From the NCBI GenBank assembly GCA_028715885.1, contig JAQUQX010000002.1, forward strand, positions 62,001 to 126,000: a DNA stretch of 64,000 nt, written 5' to 3'. This DNA comes from Candidatus Methanoperedens sp. GTDB taxonomy: Archaea; Halobacteriota; Methanosarcinia; Methanosarcinales; Methanoperedenaceae. Below, piece by piece: positions 44,512 through 53,231 of the stretch. Numbering within the stretch: position 1 is the stretch's first letter; the number at the start of each line of letters is the position of its first letter. The notes beneath the pieces are model-generated. The model did not search any database and had not been told where the DNA came from. It was given only the letters and a program-made list of their open reading frames with translations. Both the position numbers and the translations under genes were made by a program.

Positions 44512-45713
44512 TTGCTGCCTTTTTGTTTCTGGAAGTAGGTGGTTATTTTACTTCTCTGCCAGTATATTACCAGTATAACAATAGCTGCCAGCAGCCATGT
44601 TGTATAATTTGTGCTTGTAGACTTGGTTTGTGCTCCAGCCTGGGATAATTCAACAGGAAGATACTTTGTGATAGTGTGTCTTTGTCCGCCTGTGTCGGTA
44701 TATTGTATCTCTAGTTCAAGAGCGTTACCTCCGCCCGATGTTTTTGCTATCTGGAATATGGCAGATGTGTAATCGCCGGGATTCAAATTCCCAAGCACAG
44801 AAGAACTGCTACCAGTTGAAGTGAAGTTCTTTTGTCGCGGCAGTGTTACAGCCACTGCACTGGCAGGACTGATCCCTACATTTGCGACATTGAGCGAAAA
44901 TGAACCCAATGTCTCCTGGTAACTTATCTCAAAATTAGTTGTTCCTGCAACAACCACTCCGGCATAATTGTCAGATGAGTAATTATTCAGACCTGTAATT
45001 TTTAAGGGCAGATTATATACACCAGGACGAGCTGTGATATCTACAGCCAGGTTAAATGTGATAGTGGCTTCATCGCCTGCTTTCATGTTGCCGAGGGAAA
45101 ACTGTGTTCCTCCGCCCAGAATTGAAAACACTGTATTCATATCCGTACCTGCGAGTTTTATTTCAACTACGGCATTCTGTACTGTACCTGTGCCTGTATT
45201 TTTGAGCTGCAAGGTCTCCTTATTAATACTCATCGGCGCTACGATGCCAAGCGTTGAATTAAGCAGCACTATTAAGGGCTTCCCCTTGATTGTTAATATC
45301 TGGTCCTCAAGTTTGGTTGTTATCGGAGTTATCTGGTTTGCAGTATTGATTTGCTTTCCTTTTGAGGTAATATATACATCAAAATAATAATCTCCTTCGG
45401 CTGCGTCGGGGTTTACATGGATCCTGAACTTTGCAGTTCTCTGGTCGCCCCAGTCGTTTATAGTCCCCAGCGAATATATGTCATTGAGTAAAGTCACTGC
45501 TTTCGCCGAAGCATTATCCTTGGGCACAAGCCTGACCGATACGTCCTCCATAAATGTACCATATCCTGCATTCTTGATGGGCACATAAACATAGATTGTA
45601 TCTCCAGGATAAACTGGTTCGCTTTCGGTCACAAGATTGTTTGAAGCTGCGGATGCAACCTGTGCCAGCAGCATCGTTAATAATACTACAAAAATCACAT
45701 TTAATCGTTTCAT
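44508..45713 (-). CDS. Exported COG1361-type S-layer-like protein with NEW3/CARDB repeats
   Basis: The 401 residues begin with a signal peptide (NVIFVVLLTMLLAQVASA) and end with a membrane helix (WLLAAIVILVIYW) before a basic tail. Between them are three immunoglobulin-like repeats of the NEW3/CARDB kind: VYPGDTIYVYVPIKNAGYGT, NTGTGTVQNAVVEIKLAG and VNLxNVGIS-type segments (NVANVGISPASAVAVTLP here). It would stand on the outer face, anchored at its C terminus. Its four-base overlaps with the ATPase and permease genes suggest that it is a structural partner of the ABC complex. Confidence 0.75.
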   Translation of the reverse strand: MKRLNVIFVVLLTMLLAQVASAASNNLVTESEPVYPGDTIYVYVPIKNAGYGTFMEDVSVRLVPKDNASAKAVTLLNDIYSLGTINDWGDQRTAKFRIHVNPDAAEGDYYFDVYITSKGKQINTANQITPITTKLEDQILTIKGKPLIVLLNSTLGIVAPMSINKETLQLKNTGTGTVQNAVVEIKLAGTDMNTVFSILGGGTQFSLGNMKAGDEATITFNLAVDITARPGVYNLPLKITGLNNYSSDNYAGVVVAGTTNFEISYQETLGSFSLNVANVGISPASAVAVTLPRQKNFTSTGSSSSVLGNLNPGDYTSAIFQIAKTSGGGNALELEIQYTDTGGQRHTITKYLPVELSQAGAQTKSTSTNYTTWLLAAIVILVIYWQRSKITTYFQKQKGSK

Positions 45714-46390
45714 GTTTCACCTACTATTTTCCCATCCAGCATTTTCACAATCCTTCCTGCATATCCTGCAATTCTCTGGTCATGCGTTATCATCACTATA
45801 GTTAATCCCTCACTGTTTAAACGTTTAAAAACTTCCATTACTTCGCCTCCTGATTTGGTATCCAGATTCCCTGTAGGCTCATCTGCAAGGAGAATAGAAG
45901 GTTCGGTTGAGAGAGCCCTCGCTATCGCTACTCTTTGCTGTTGCCCGCCTGACAACTGAGCCGGGAAATGGGTTCCGCGTTCGGATAAACCAACCATACC
46001 AAGCAGTTTTGCGGCGGTATCTTCTACTTCTTTTTCAGGAATTTCATGAATCCTCATCGGCAGCCGGATATTCTCAATGGCTGTCAGGGTTGGATACAAG
46101 TTAAAAGTCTGGAATATGAACCCGATTTTTTTACCACGTACGCGCGCCAGTTCATTCCCCATGAACATGGAGATATCCCTTCCTTCAAGCAGAATCCTGC
46201 CTCTTGTGGGCATATCCAGGCAGCCTATCATATTTAACATCGTCGACTTGCCGCATCCGCTTGGTCCTGTTATAGCAACGAGTTCTCCTCTTTTGATGGT
46301 TAAATCCACCCCTGCAAGCGCAGGTACGTCAAATTCTCCCATGCGGTAGATTTTCCAGACATCCTGCAGTTCTATTATGGTTTCCATCAC
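45710..46390 (-). CDS. MacB/LolD-type ABC transporter ATPase
   Basis: The 226-residue ATPase has the Walker A AITGPSGCGKSTMLNMIG, Q-loop FIFQTFNLYPTLTAIEN, signature LSGGQQQRVAIARAL, Walker B ILLADEPTGNLD and switch HDQRI. The Q-loop and signature regions are those of LolD/MacB subunits. It powers the permease two genes downstream from the cytoplasmic face. The start overlaps the preceding gene's stop (ATGA), and its stop overlaps the next start in the same way. Confidence 0.85.
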   Translation of the reverse strand: MMETIIELQDVWKIYRMGEFDVPALAGVDLTIKRGELVAITGPSGCGKSTMLNMIGCLDMPTRGRILLEGRDISMFMGNELARVRGKKIGFIFQTFNLYPTLTAIENIRLPMRIHEIPEKEVEDTAAKLLGMVGLSERGTHFPAQLSGGQQQRVAIARALSTEPSILLADEPTGNLDTKSGGEVMEVFKRLNSEGLTIVMITHDQRIAGYAGRIVKMLDGKIVGET

Positions 46391-46788
46391 GTAGCCCTGA
46401 ACAATCGCTTATGTGCCCAGCGCTGGGTATTTTGATATTGATTTTCTGTCATCCAGCCGCTGTATTCCATTTTGTTCTTTTCCACCACATTACCCGTATC
46501 CATATCAACAAGGGCGGTCAATGAGATGTTCCCGCTGGTGAAAACCACACGAACGACCTTTTTATCTCCGTTTGCTGTAGATATTATCCTGCCGTAATCC
46601 TGGACGGTTATATTATAGTTGTTACCTTCCATCTCGTCTTTTAGCGCATCTTGAGCTGCGTTCATTGCAAAACTCTTCTGTTCATCGTTAAGCTGGAATG
46701 CATGCGCCTCCATATAGACAAACCGGATTCCGACTGAAATAACCAGCAGGGCAATCATAACCAGTGCCAATGCTTTCCATTTGTTCAT
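46387..46788 (-). CDS. Small membrane-anchored PepSY-like protein
   Basis: The 133 residues begin with one membrane helix (WKALALVMIALLVISVGIRF) followed by an external domain. Its second half (VVRVVFTSGNISLTALVDMD, then TGNVVEKN) resembles the PepSY fold. It is first in the ABC operon, so it is probably an external accessory of the complex. The family match is weak. Confidence 0.55.
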   Translation of the reverse strand: MNKWKALALVMIALLVISVGIRFVYMEAHAFQLNDEQKSFAMNAAQDALKDEMEGNNYNITVQDYGRIISTANGDKKVVRVVFTSGNISLTALVDMDTGNVVEKNKMEYSGWMTENQYQNTQRWAHKRLFRAT

Positions 46789-46871
46789 GTTCAGTCAGAA
46801 GGGATGAAAGACCATATAAGAATTACCTGAAATTCTGCTGAAAGCAGTTCCAAAAAAATGAAATTATGCCT

Positions 46872-47390
46872 TTACTGCCTGTTTTTCAGTATTATCCTGT
46901 TCCCCATCCCATCCCTCCGGCGCAGTATCAATCCCCGCCTCTCAAGCTTATCGAGAAGCCTGCTCACCTTGGGCTCGGAGAAACCGGTCTTTAAAATAAG
47001 TTCCCTCTGTAGTATCTCATTGTTGTCAATTATTTCTTTGAATAATATTTTTTCATCGCCCTCAAGCATACTGGCCGCCATCAGGGCTGTATTTTTATTT
47101 TCCGGGATTCCTGCAACATCTCCTTTTACTTCAGGTATTTCTTTTTCCTTTGAGGATAGAATAATGTAAAGGAAAGACATGCCTCCGAGCCAGGCTGTTA
47201 TGATGAAAAATAAAACTTCATTCAGTGAAAAATATGACGCCCCTTCTATCGGGACTGCTTTGCCGTTCTCTAAAATAAGCTGGACAGGACCTGTAGCCAG
47301 CAGCCTGTCAATCAGTAGAAGTACTGAAAGAATTAGTACAACAGCTGATATTAAAATGCCATGCGTGCCAATGTTTACTTTTAGCGCCAT
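46872..47390 (-). CDS. Membrane-bound winged-helix regulator
   Basis: The 172 residues contain two hydrophobic helices (ILISAVVLILSVLLLIDRLL and EVLFFIITAWLGGMSFLYII) flanking a small external loop. A cytoplasmic MarR-like winged helix follows (LEGDEKILFKEIIDNNEIL, then LILKTGFSEPKVSRLLDKLE and GLILRR). Archaea have many such anchored regulators. It lies 83 bp before the ABC operon in the same direction, and is likely its regulator. Confidence 0.65.
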   Translation of the reverse strand: MALKVNIGTHGILISAVVLILSVLLLIDRLLATGPVQLILENGKAVPIEGASYFSLNEVLFFIITAWLGGMSFLYIILSSKEKEIPEVKGDVAGIPENKNTALMAASMLEGDEKILFKEIIDNNEILQRELILKTGFSEPKVSRLLDKLERRGLILRRRDGMGNRIILKNRQ

Positions 47391-47481
47391 TGAACCTTCA
47401 GGAATGTATATTGAGTCTTAGATGGTAAGTAATTACTATATCCTTTTCCATATAAGATACATCATAAAAAGGAGTTGAATC

Positions 47482-48111
47482 ATGAAAATCTTAGGAATAT
47501 CCGGCAGTCCGAGAGCAAAAGGTAACACCGACATACTTGTACAGGAAGCCCTGAAAGCAGCATCCGAGATGGGTGCAAAAACAGAGTTTATCGCCCTATC
47601 AGGAAAGAAAATCAAACCATGCAACGGCTGCGGAACATGCCGTACTGAGAGCTCAAAGGGAATATGCGCTATAAAAGATGATGACCTGCCCCGTATTTAT
47701 GAAGTTATGAAAGAGGCGGATGGAATAATCGTGGGTTCCCCTGTATATTTCCTCTCTGTAACTGCCCAGCTCAAGGCTCTTTTTGACAGGAGCATTATAC
47801 TGCGATATGCGAAAGGCATGCCGGTAGATAGACCCGGCATTCCCGGCGGACCTGAGTTCCTGTTGAAAAACAAAATCGGAGGCGCCATAGCAGTAGGAGG
47901 AGGAAGGGACGGCGGGCAGCTTTTCACCATAAACTCCATACTACAGTGGATGCTCTTGCAGAACATGATTGTCGTGGGCAATAACTACGGTATGGGTGGA
48001 AGCGCCAAGGCTGGAACGAAGGGCGATGCCCTGAATGACGAAATCGGGCTTACGATGGCACAGCATGTCGGCTTGCGTGTAGCAGAGGTTGCAGGTAAGT
48101 TCAGGAAATGA
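47482..48111 (+). CDS. Iron-sulfur flavoprotein, NADPH-dependent FMN reductase family
   Basis: The 209-residue protein has the flavodoxin-like SGSPRAKGNTDILV loop for FMN and SPVYFLSVTAQLKALFDR. It also has a compact cysteine motif at Cys47/50/53/62 (CNGCGTCR...C) that could hold a 4Fe-4S cluster. This is the pattern of the Isf flavoproteins of methanogens, which take electrons from ferredoxin to reduce oxygen species or other acceptors. GGAG precedes the ATG. It is monocistronic by spacing. Confidence 0.8.
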   Translation: MKILGISGSPRAKGNTDILVQEALKAASEMGAKTEFIALSGKKIKPCNGCGTCRTESSKGICAIKDDDLPRIYEVMKEADGIIVGSPVYFLSVTAQLKALFDRSIILRYAKGMPVDRPGIPGGPEFLLKNKIGGAIAVGGGRDGGQLFTINSILQWMLLQNMIVVGNNYGMGGSAKAGTKGDALNDEIGLTMAQHVGLRVAEVAGKFRK

Positions 48112-48281
48112 AGGCTCTGATAAAGGGAAATCGGCGGCAAAGAACCTCGGCATATTGCAAAGAGAATAACCTCGCTTGCTGGTACATGCATATCTTTTAA
48201 GCGTTTTTAGCGATTTTTTTCGCACATAATCTTAAATATTTAGAATTATTTAAAACGCTTTCCACTCTTGTGAGAATTAAC

Positions 48282-49724
48282 ATGGAATCTGACGATAATA
48301 AAAACGTCCAGGAAAGTTATAAATGGACCGCCCTTTCCGTAACCTCCCTCGGAATGCTTGTAGGAATCCTCAATGCCAGCACCCTGATAATCGCCCTTCC
48401 AACGATGATGGTGAAACTGAACACAGACCTTTTCGGGATAATGTGGGTGCTGATAAGTTACACCCTTCTCCTCACAATACTTGCACCAGCATGGGGCAGG
48501 CTTGCAGATATATACGGGCGGAAAAAATTATACGTTTACGGGCTGGCTGTGTTTACGGTCGGTTCATTGCTTTGCGGTTTTGCAGCTAATATAAATCAGC
48601 TTATCGCTTTTCGGGTATTGCAGGCTGTGGGAGGGTCGATGCTCGTGGCTAACGGTACCATAATAGTAACTGATGCCTTCAAACGGAATGAACTTGGAAA
48701 AGCAATGGGTATCCTCAGCATGGTAATGGCAGCAGCCTTTGTTGTGGGTCCTATATTGGGAGGTTTTCTAACATTGATAGACTGGCGACTGAACTTCTTG
48801 TTTAATGTCCCTATAGGTATAGTTGTCACAATATGGGCGCATCTCAAATTAAAAGATGTTGCAGAGCTGCCAAAAGGAGAAACATTCGACCTTAAAGGAA
48901 TGGTCTTATTTACTATCGCCTTTCTCGCATCCATGATCTATCTCACAGCGGGATTCATCATCGGACTGACATCACCCCCGATGCTTCTCTCGCTTGTTAT
49001 AGCAATCGTTAGTTTTGCCGCCTTCCTGCGCGTTGAAAGGAGAGCGGTCTATCCTCTGATGGACTTAAGCCTCTTCAAAATAAAAATTTTCTCTTACGGG
49101 CAGCTAAGTAATCTCCTGAATTCCATAGCCAGGGGAGCGGTAATGATTCTCCTCATCCTTTTCTTCCAGGGACCAAAAGGCTATGACCCGCTAACAGCCA
49201 GCATACTCACCATTCCTCTCGCCGTCGGTCTTGCGATAACAGGCCCGATAGGCGGGGTACTCTCGGATAGATACGGTTCCAGGAGCATCAGCACAATCGG
49301 ACTTGTCATATCCCTCGTTGGTTTGTTGGGTCTTGCGACCATGCATTACAATACGCCTTACTGGATACTTGCCATATGGATGTTCGTCAACAGTTTCGGC
49401 TCAGGGCTGTTCCAGCCGCCGAACACCAGCGCCATCATGTCCTCGGTGGCTCCAGAAAGGCGCGGCGTAGCCTCGTCCATGAGGGCATTTTTCAACAGCG
49501 CCGGCATGGTGCTGAGCATGGGAATAGCTTTTCCGCTAATCATGGGAACGATATCCCTCACCGAGATGATGGATATGTTTGTCGTAGGCGGGGCAAACAT
49601 GCCTGTGGCTGTACAGGAAGCCTTTACCGGCGGTATAACCGGGGCATTTATTTTGTCTGCGATAATCACTGTGCCTGCAATCATCGTATCAGCATTAAGA
49701 GGGAAAGAGAATAATAGGGATTGA
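48282..49724 (+). CDS. DHA2-type MFS multidrug transporter
   Basis: The 480-residue protein has fourteen helices. It has GRLADIYGRKKLYVYGLAVF after the second helix, FRVLQAVGGSMLVANGTIIV in helix 4 and GGVLSDRYGSRSISTIG later, as in the EmrB/QacA subgroup of drug:proton antiporters. I place the start at the ATG at 48282, since GTGAG (48270-48274) then acts as a ribosome-binding site; a GTG start at 48270 would add four residues. Substrate unknown. Confidence 0.75.
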   Translation: MESDDNKNVQESYKWTALSVTSLGMLVGILNASTLIIALPTMMVKLNTDLFGIMWVLISYTLLLTILAPAWGRLADIYGRKKLYVYGLAVFTVGSLLCGFAANINQLIAFRVLQAVGGSMLVANGTIIVTDAFKRNELGKAMGILSMVMAAAFVVGPILGGFLTLIDWRLNFLFNVPIGIVVTIWAHLKLKDVAELPKGETFDLKGMVLFTIAFLASMIYLTAGFIIGLTSPPMLLSLVIAIVSFAAFLRVERRAVYPLMDLSLFKIKIFSYGQLSNLLNSIARGAVMILLILFFQGPKGYDPLTASILTIPLAVGLAITGPIGGVLSDRYGSRSISTIGLVISLVGLLGLATMHYNTPYWILAIWMFVNSFGSGLFQPPNTSAIMSSVAPERRGVASSMRAFFNSAGMVLSMGIAFPLIMGTISLTEMMDMFVVGGANMPVAVQEAFTGGITGAFILSAIITVPAIIVSALRGKENNRD

Positions 49725-49799
49725 ATTCAATAGAATAAACTGATATATGAACGAGCCCGTAAACAAAAAAATCGTATTATTGGTCACAACTCATCATCG

Positions 49800-50810
49800 C
49801 TATTTGAAAGCCGTGATTAGCTGTCTCTCTTTTTCATTGAGGTCGGTTACTTCGATTTTAGAAAATCCGCCCTCTTCAAGCCATTCCCTGTACTGCGCTT
49901 CCGTATAGGTATTCCCGCCTTCTGTGTTTGCCAGCATGTTAACTGCAAACATCTCAGCCATGGGGCTTCTTCCTCTCACGAAGTCTTCTATGGCTACCAT
50001 TCCCCCCGGTTTCACAAGTTTCCCGGCACGCTTTATCAAAATCCTGTTCTCCTCTTCTGAATAGATGTGGCATATATTTGCCATGAAAACGATGTCGAAA
50101 GACTCTCCTTTGAATTCCTTTTCAAAATCGTTTTTGGTGAAATCCCCGCTTTTCAGGGCAAGGTTCTTAATTTCCTTCAACCTGAACTCCCTGCTTACAT
50201 ATTCTATGACGTCCGGCATGTCGTAAAGGACAACAGATTTGATGCCTTTATTCACAAAAGCTCTTGAGTACGTCCCCGGACCTCCGCCCATGTCAAGCAG
50301 ATTTTTAGCATCCGGCTTCCTTTTGAGGCAGGTTTTAACAGTCTCTTCAACATTTTCATCGGTTTTGGATGCCATGGCGTGCATAAAGGCTGCTACATCG
50401 CGCTTTTCCCGCTCTGGCTTTTCGCCTTTGATTATATAAGGAAGCATAAGCCACGCCTTCATGATGTCCATGAAATGGGGGAGAAAACCTCCCACGTATT
50501 CCTCGCCGCGCTCAAGGAACATGGGGCGCGCCCTGTCTGATATTACATACCTGCCCTGCCTCTTGTTAATGTATCCCATGACGCTGAGAGCCTCAAGCAT
50601 TATGAAGAGGGCCCTTTCATCGCCGTGAAGTTCGCGCGCAAGGGTTACAATATCTTTTTCTTCAGCGAGAGCTTCAAATAGCCCTGCTTTCAGGGCAGAA
50701 CCCAGCACCACGAGTTTACTTGCGCTGTCGCGTGCTTTTTCGATGTCCAGTTCTTCTTTTGAAGTCCACATCTGGGATTGCCTCTTTTGCGAAGATTTTG
50801 TATGATTCAT
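49800..50810 (-). CDS. O-methyltransferase with winged-helix dimerisation domain
   Basis: The 336 residues contain an N-terminal winged-helix dimerisation part (LGSALKAGLFEALAEE, then ERALFIMLEALSVMGYI). A SAM-binding domain follows with LLDMGGGPGTYSRAFV, VVLYDMPDVIEYVSRE and FDIVFMANICHIYSEEEN. This is the layout of hydroxyneurosporene/COMT-type and related O-methyltransferases, some of which are corrinoid- or isoprenoid-related. The start is uncertain: a second ATG at 50771 has a GAGG site. Substrate unknown. Confidence 0.7.
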   Translation of the reverse strand: MNHTKSSQKRQSQMWTSKEELDIEKARDSASKLVVLGSALKAGLFEALAEEKDIVTLARELHGDERALFIMLEALSVMGYINKRQGRYVISDRARPMFLERGEEYVGGFLPHFMDIMKAWLMLPYIIKGEKPEREKRDVAAFMHAMASKTDENVEETVKTCLKRKPDAKNLLDMGGGPGTYSRAFVNKGIKSVVLYDMPDVIEYVSREFRLKEIKNLALKSGDFTKNDFEKEFKGESFDIVFMANICHIYSEEENRILIKRAGKLVKPGGMVAIEDFVRGRSPMAEMFAVNMLANTEGGNTYTEAQYREWLEEGGFSKIEVTDLNEKERQLITAFK

Positions 50811-50859
50811 CAATTGAACTACATTACTCTTATATAAGAATTTGTCCTGAAAAAATTTT

Positions 50860-52161
50860 TCACAGGAAATACATTATCACAGGCAGCATTATTACTCCCA
50901 TTGCATGCGTTTTTCTTATTTTCGCATACGATGCCGTCATTCCGACGGGAATGGATATTAAAAATACGGCAAACCCAAACCAGCCTGTAAACATAAAAAC
51001 CATAAGAGAGAGTCCTGCCAGAACTGTTGCGCTCAGTTTTGAATAGTTTATCCCTGACAGGAACCCCGAAATCCTGTCTCCAAGGAAAATCGTGGTATAG
51101 TACGAAATCACTGAAACATACACTATAACGATTAATAAAATTACGATAACAGAAAAATCCCAATCACTTATATTGACCAGTTTATCAATCGATACCATTG
51201 CGCCGCTTCTTGCCTTCCCGATGATATACAGGGCAATAAGGCTAAAAACCGCATTGGCTGTATTTGCACTGCTTATTGATACCATGAATTCTTTTGACGA
51301 GCCCTCATCCTTTTCCTCGCGGACAATAAGCCTTGCGATTATTGTGCCCACGGTTGATGAGACGCCGGGAAGCCATGCTACAAACGAACCTGCCGCGCTT
51401 CCTGCTACCATCCCGCGCACAATCCTCTTCCGGGGAAGCTCAAACCTGCATGTTTTTTGCTGGGGCGGGACTTCCGATTTTGTCATCAGGCTGATAATAA
51501 GCATTGAAGCACCGAACAGCCCTGATAGAAGGGGAAGAAGAATTGAGGGTTCGCCGAATTTAACAAGTGGCTGCATCATTCCCTGATTGTCGAATGCAAA
51601 GATACCAAGCATTCCTGAAATAAAAAACAGGAGGATGGCATATAACTTGAATTTAAGATGCACAAGCGACCCCTGACCTTCCACCACTTCCCCGTTCTCG
51701 GTGGCTATCATCAATATCACAATCAAAACAAGAATCCATCCGATGTAATCATTTATCGCGCCGTATATGTTCATGAAAAAATAGCCCATGGGCAGAGCCA
51801 TGAGAAGCGAGACCACGACCGCGCCCGCGCTCCCGAGGGCTGAAAGGCGCACAGCCTCTGCACCCCTCCCTTCCATGAGCAGCGCATGACCGGGAAGCAC
51901 AGCCAGCGCAGTATCTGGCTCAGGCGCGCCCAGGAAAATCGAGGGGATTATGTCAAGGAAGGTGTGCGCTATGGAATTTGAGAGGATTACAACTGCTATG
52001 TAGAAGGGTGCAAACCCGATGCTCTGGAAGTACGGTGACAGCGCCACGAGGAGCAGGGCGAAGTTATTGACGTGGATGCCGGGCGTGAGACCCGAAATGA
52101 TGCCGAGGAAGAAGCCGAAGAAGATGGAGAGAATGAGTAGGGTGAGGGATATTTCTTGCAT
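50860..52161 (-). CDS. Archaeal TctA-like permease (COG1784)
   Basis: The 433-residue protein consists of about eleven hydrophobic helices. It starts with FFLGIISGLTPGIHVNN and has GSAAGSFVAWLPGVSSTVG in the middle: the two glycine/proline-rich half-repeats of the tripartite tricarboxylate transporter TctA fold. No TctB or TctC gene is near, in line with the archaeal subgroup whose substrate is unknown. GLTPGIH and LPGVSS are probably the two halves of the substrate site. Confidence 0.7.
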   Translation of the reverse strand: MQEISLTLLILSIFFGFFLGIISGLTPGIHVNNFALLLVALSPYFQSIGFAPFYIAVVILSNSIAHTFLDIIPSIFLGAPEPDTALAVLPGHALLMEGRGAEAVRLSALGSAGAVVVSLLMALPMGYFFMNIYGAINDYIGWILVLIVILMIATENGEVVEGQGSLVHLKFKLYAILLFFISGMLGIFAFDNQGMMQPLVKFGEPSILLPLLSGLFGASMLIISLMTKSEVPPQQKTCRFELPRKRIVRGMVAGSAAGSFVAWLPGVSSTVGTIIARLIVREEKDEGSSKEFMVSISSANTANAVFSLIALYIIGKARSGAMVSIDKLVNISDWDFSVIVILLIVIVYVSVISYYTTIFLGDRISGFLSGINYSKLSATVLAGLSLMVFMFTGWFGFAVFLISIPVGMTASYAKIRKTHAMGVIMLPVIMYFL

Positions 52162-52300
52162 GGCTTGAGCCTGTACTCAATTTCATTATAAAAAGTATGC
52201 GTTTTGTGATTTTTGAAAGATTATGATTGTAACCCTGAGGATTATGTTACACTCCCTTATGTTCCTAAAACAAACTTAAATGCAGGGAATCGTAATATCA

Positions 52301-53227
52301 CTATGATTTTATTATTTTATTACTAAAATCAAAAAGCGTTAGTTTATTTTTAATTTTTTCCTTCTCTAATTTCCCCCATTCTTCTAATGTTTTTATATAT
52401 TTATTTAAATATCTATGCAACGTCTTATCGTCCATGACATAATCCATAATGTTTTTTGCAGCTTTTTCATTATTACTTCCATAAATCAGATAATATATTG
52501 TTCTCTGTGTTTGTTTTAAGGACTGAACGTGCCTTATTGGTACACTTTTAACAACCGAATAACCAGCTACTTCACCTAACCTTTTCTTATATAGATTAAC
52601 AATTTCTTCTTCAAATTCACGAATTTCCAACACTCCATTTCTCTTTTTTTCATAAAGTTGTTTCCAATCATCACATCCAAAGAAATTTGTGATGCCTTCA
52701 GGATCATTTTCCCAGTTATTATACGCATTCATAGTGTAAAATGGTAGATGAATAATAATGTCAGTACCGTAAGGCTTTTTATGGTGAGCAATATTTTCAA
52801 CAGTATTCCATTTTAGTTCATTGTATTTTGTGATATCTAACAAAATAGTGACTACAGTGAAGGGGGATATTTTATCCAGTACTTCAAATATTTTTAGATT
52901 TGCATCTCCCTGCAAACATTTCACATTTTTTATTGTGCCGATATAGCTTTCTAGATCACTAAAATTTTTAGAGTCATTTTCTATAAAAACGCAACTTATT
53001 TTTTTTGATTTTTCAGGATTCAATTTTTCGATTGCTATTAGAGGCGAACCTGCTATCAATTTATTTATTCCCCAATCAGAATCTTCAAAATGTACTTTTC
53101 CCGGACCCGAATAGCCATCTATATAAAGAAAATTGGGCTTTCGCTCGGATTCAAATAAAATCTTGCATGCTCCAAGATATTTTTCGATGATTTCATATTT
53201 TTTTAGAGTATGTCTTACAATATCCAA
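52301..53227 (-). CDS. tcmP: Three-Cys-motif partner protein TcmP
   Basis: The 308 residues have a Rossmann-like N-terminal domain with FLYIDGYSGPGKVHFED, CVFIENDSKNFSDLE and VKCLQGDANLKIFEVLD, resembling a class I methyltransferase fold. An alpha-helical C-terminal region with VKSVPIRHVQSLKQTQRTIY follows. This matches the family named for genes paired with a three-cysteine radical SAM protein. The usual fourth strand motif DPFG/DPYG is replaced by LLDITKYNELKW. The gene starts 4 nt after such a radical SAM gene. The function of the family is unknown. Confidence 0.75.
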   Translation of the reverse strand: MDIVRHTLKKYEIIEKYLGACKILFESERKPNFLYIDGYSGPGKVHFEDSDWGINKLIAGSPLIAIEKLNPEKSKKISCVFIENDSKNFSDLESYIGTIKNVKCLQGDANLKIFEVLDKISPFTVVTILLDITKYNELKWNTVENIAHHKKPYGTDIIIHLPFYTMNAYNNWENDPEGITNFFGCDDWKQLYEKKRNGVLEIREFEEEIVNLYKKRLGEVAGYSVVKSVPIRHVQSLKQTQRTIYYLIYGSNNEKAAKNIMDYVMDDKTLHRYLNKYIKTLEEWGKLEKEKIKNKLTLFDFSNKIIKS

Positions 53228-53231
53228 TATA

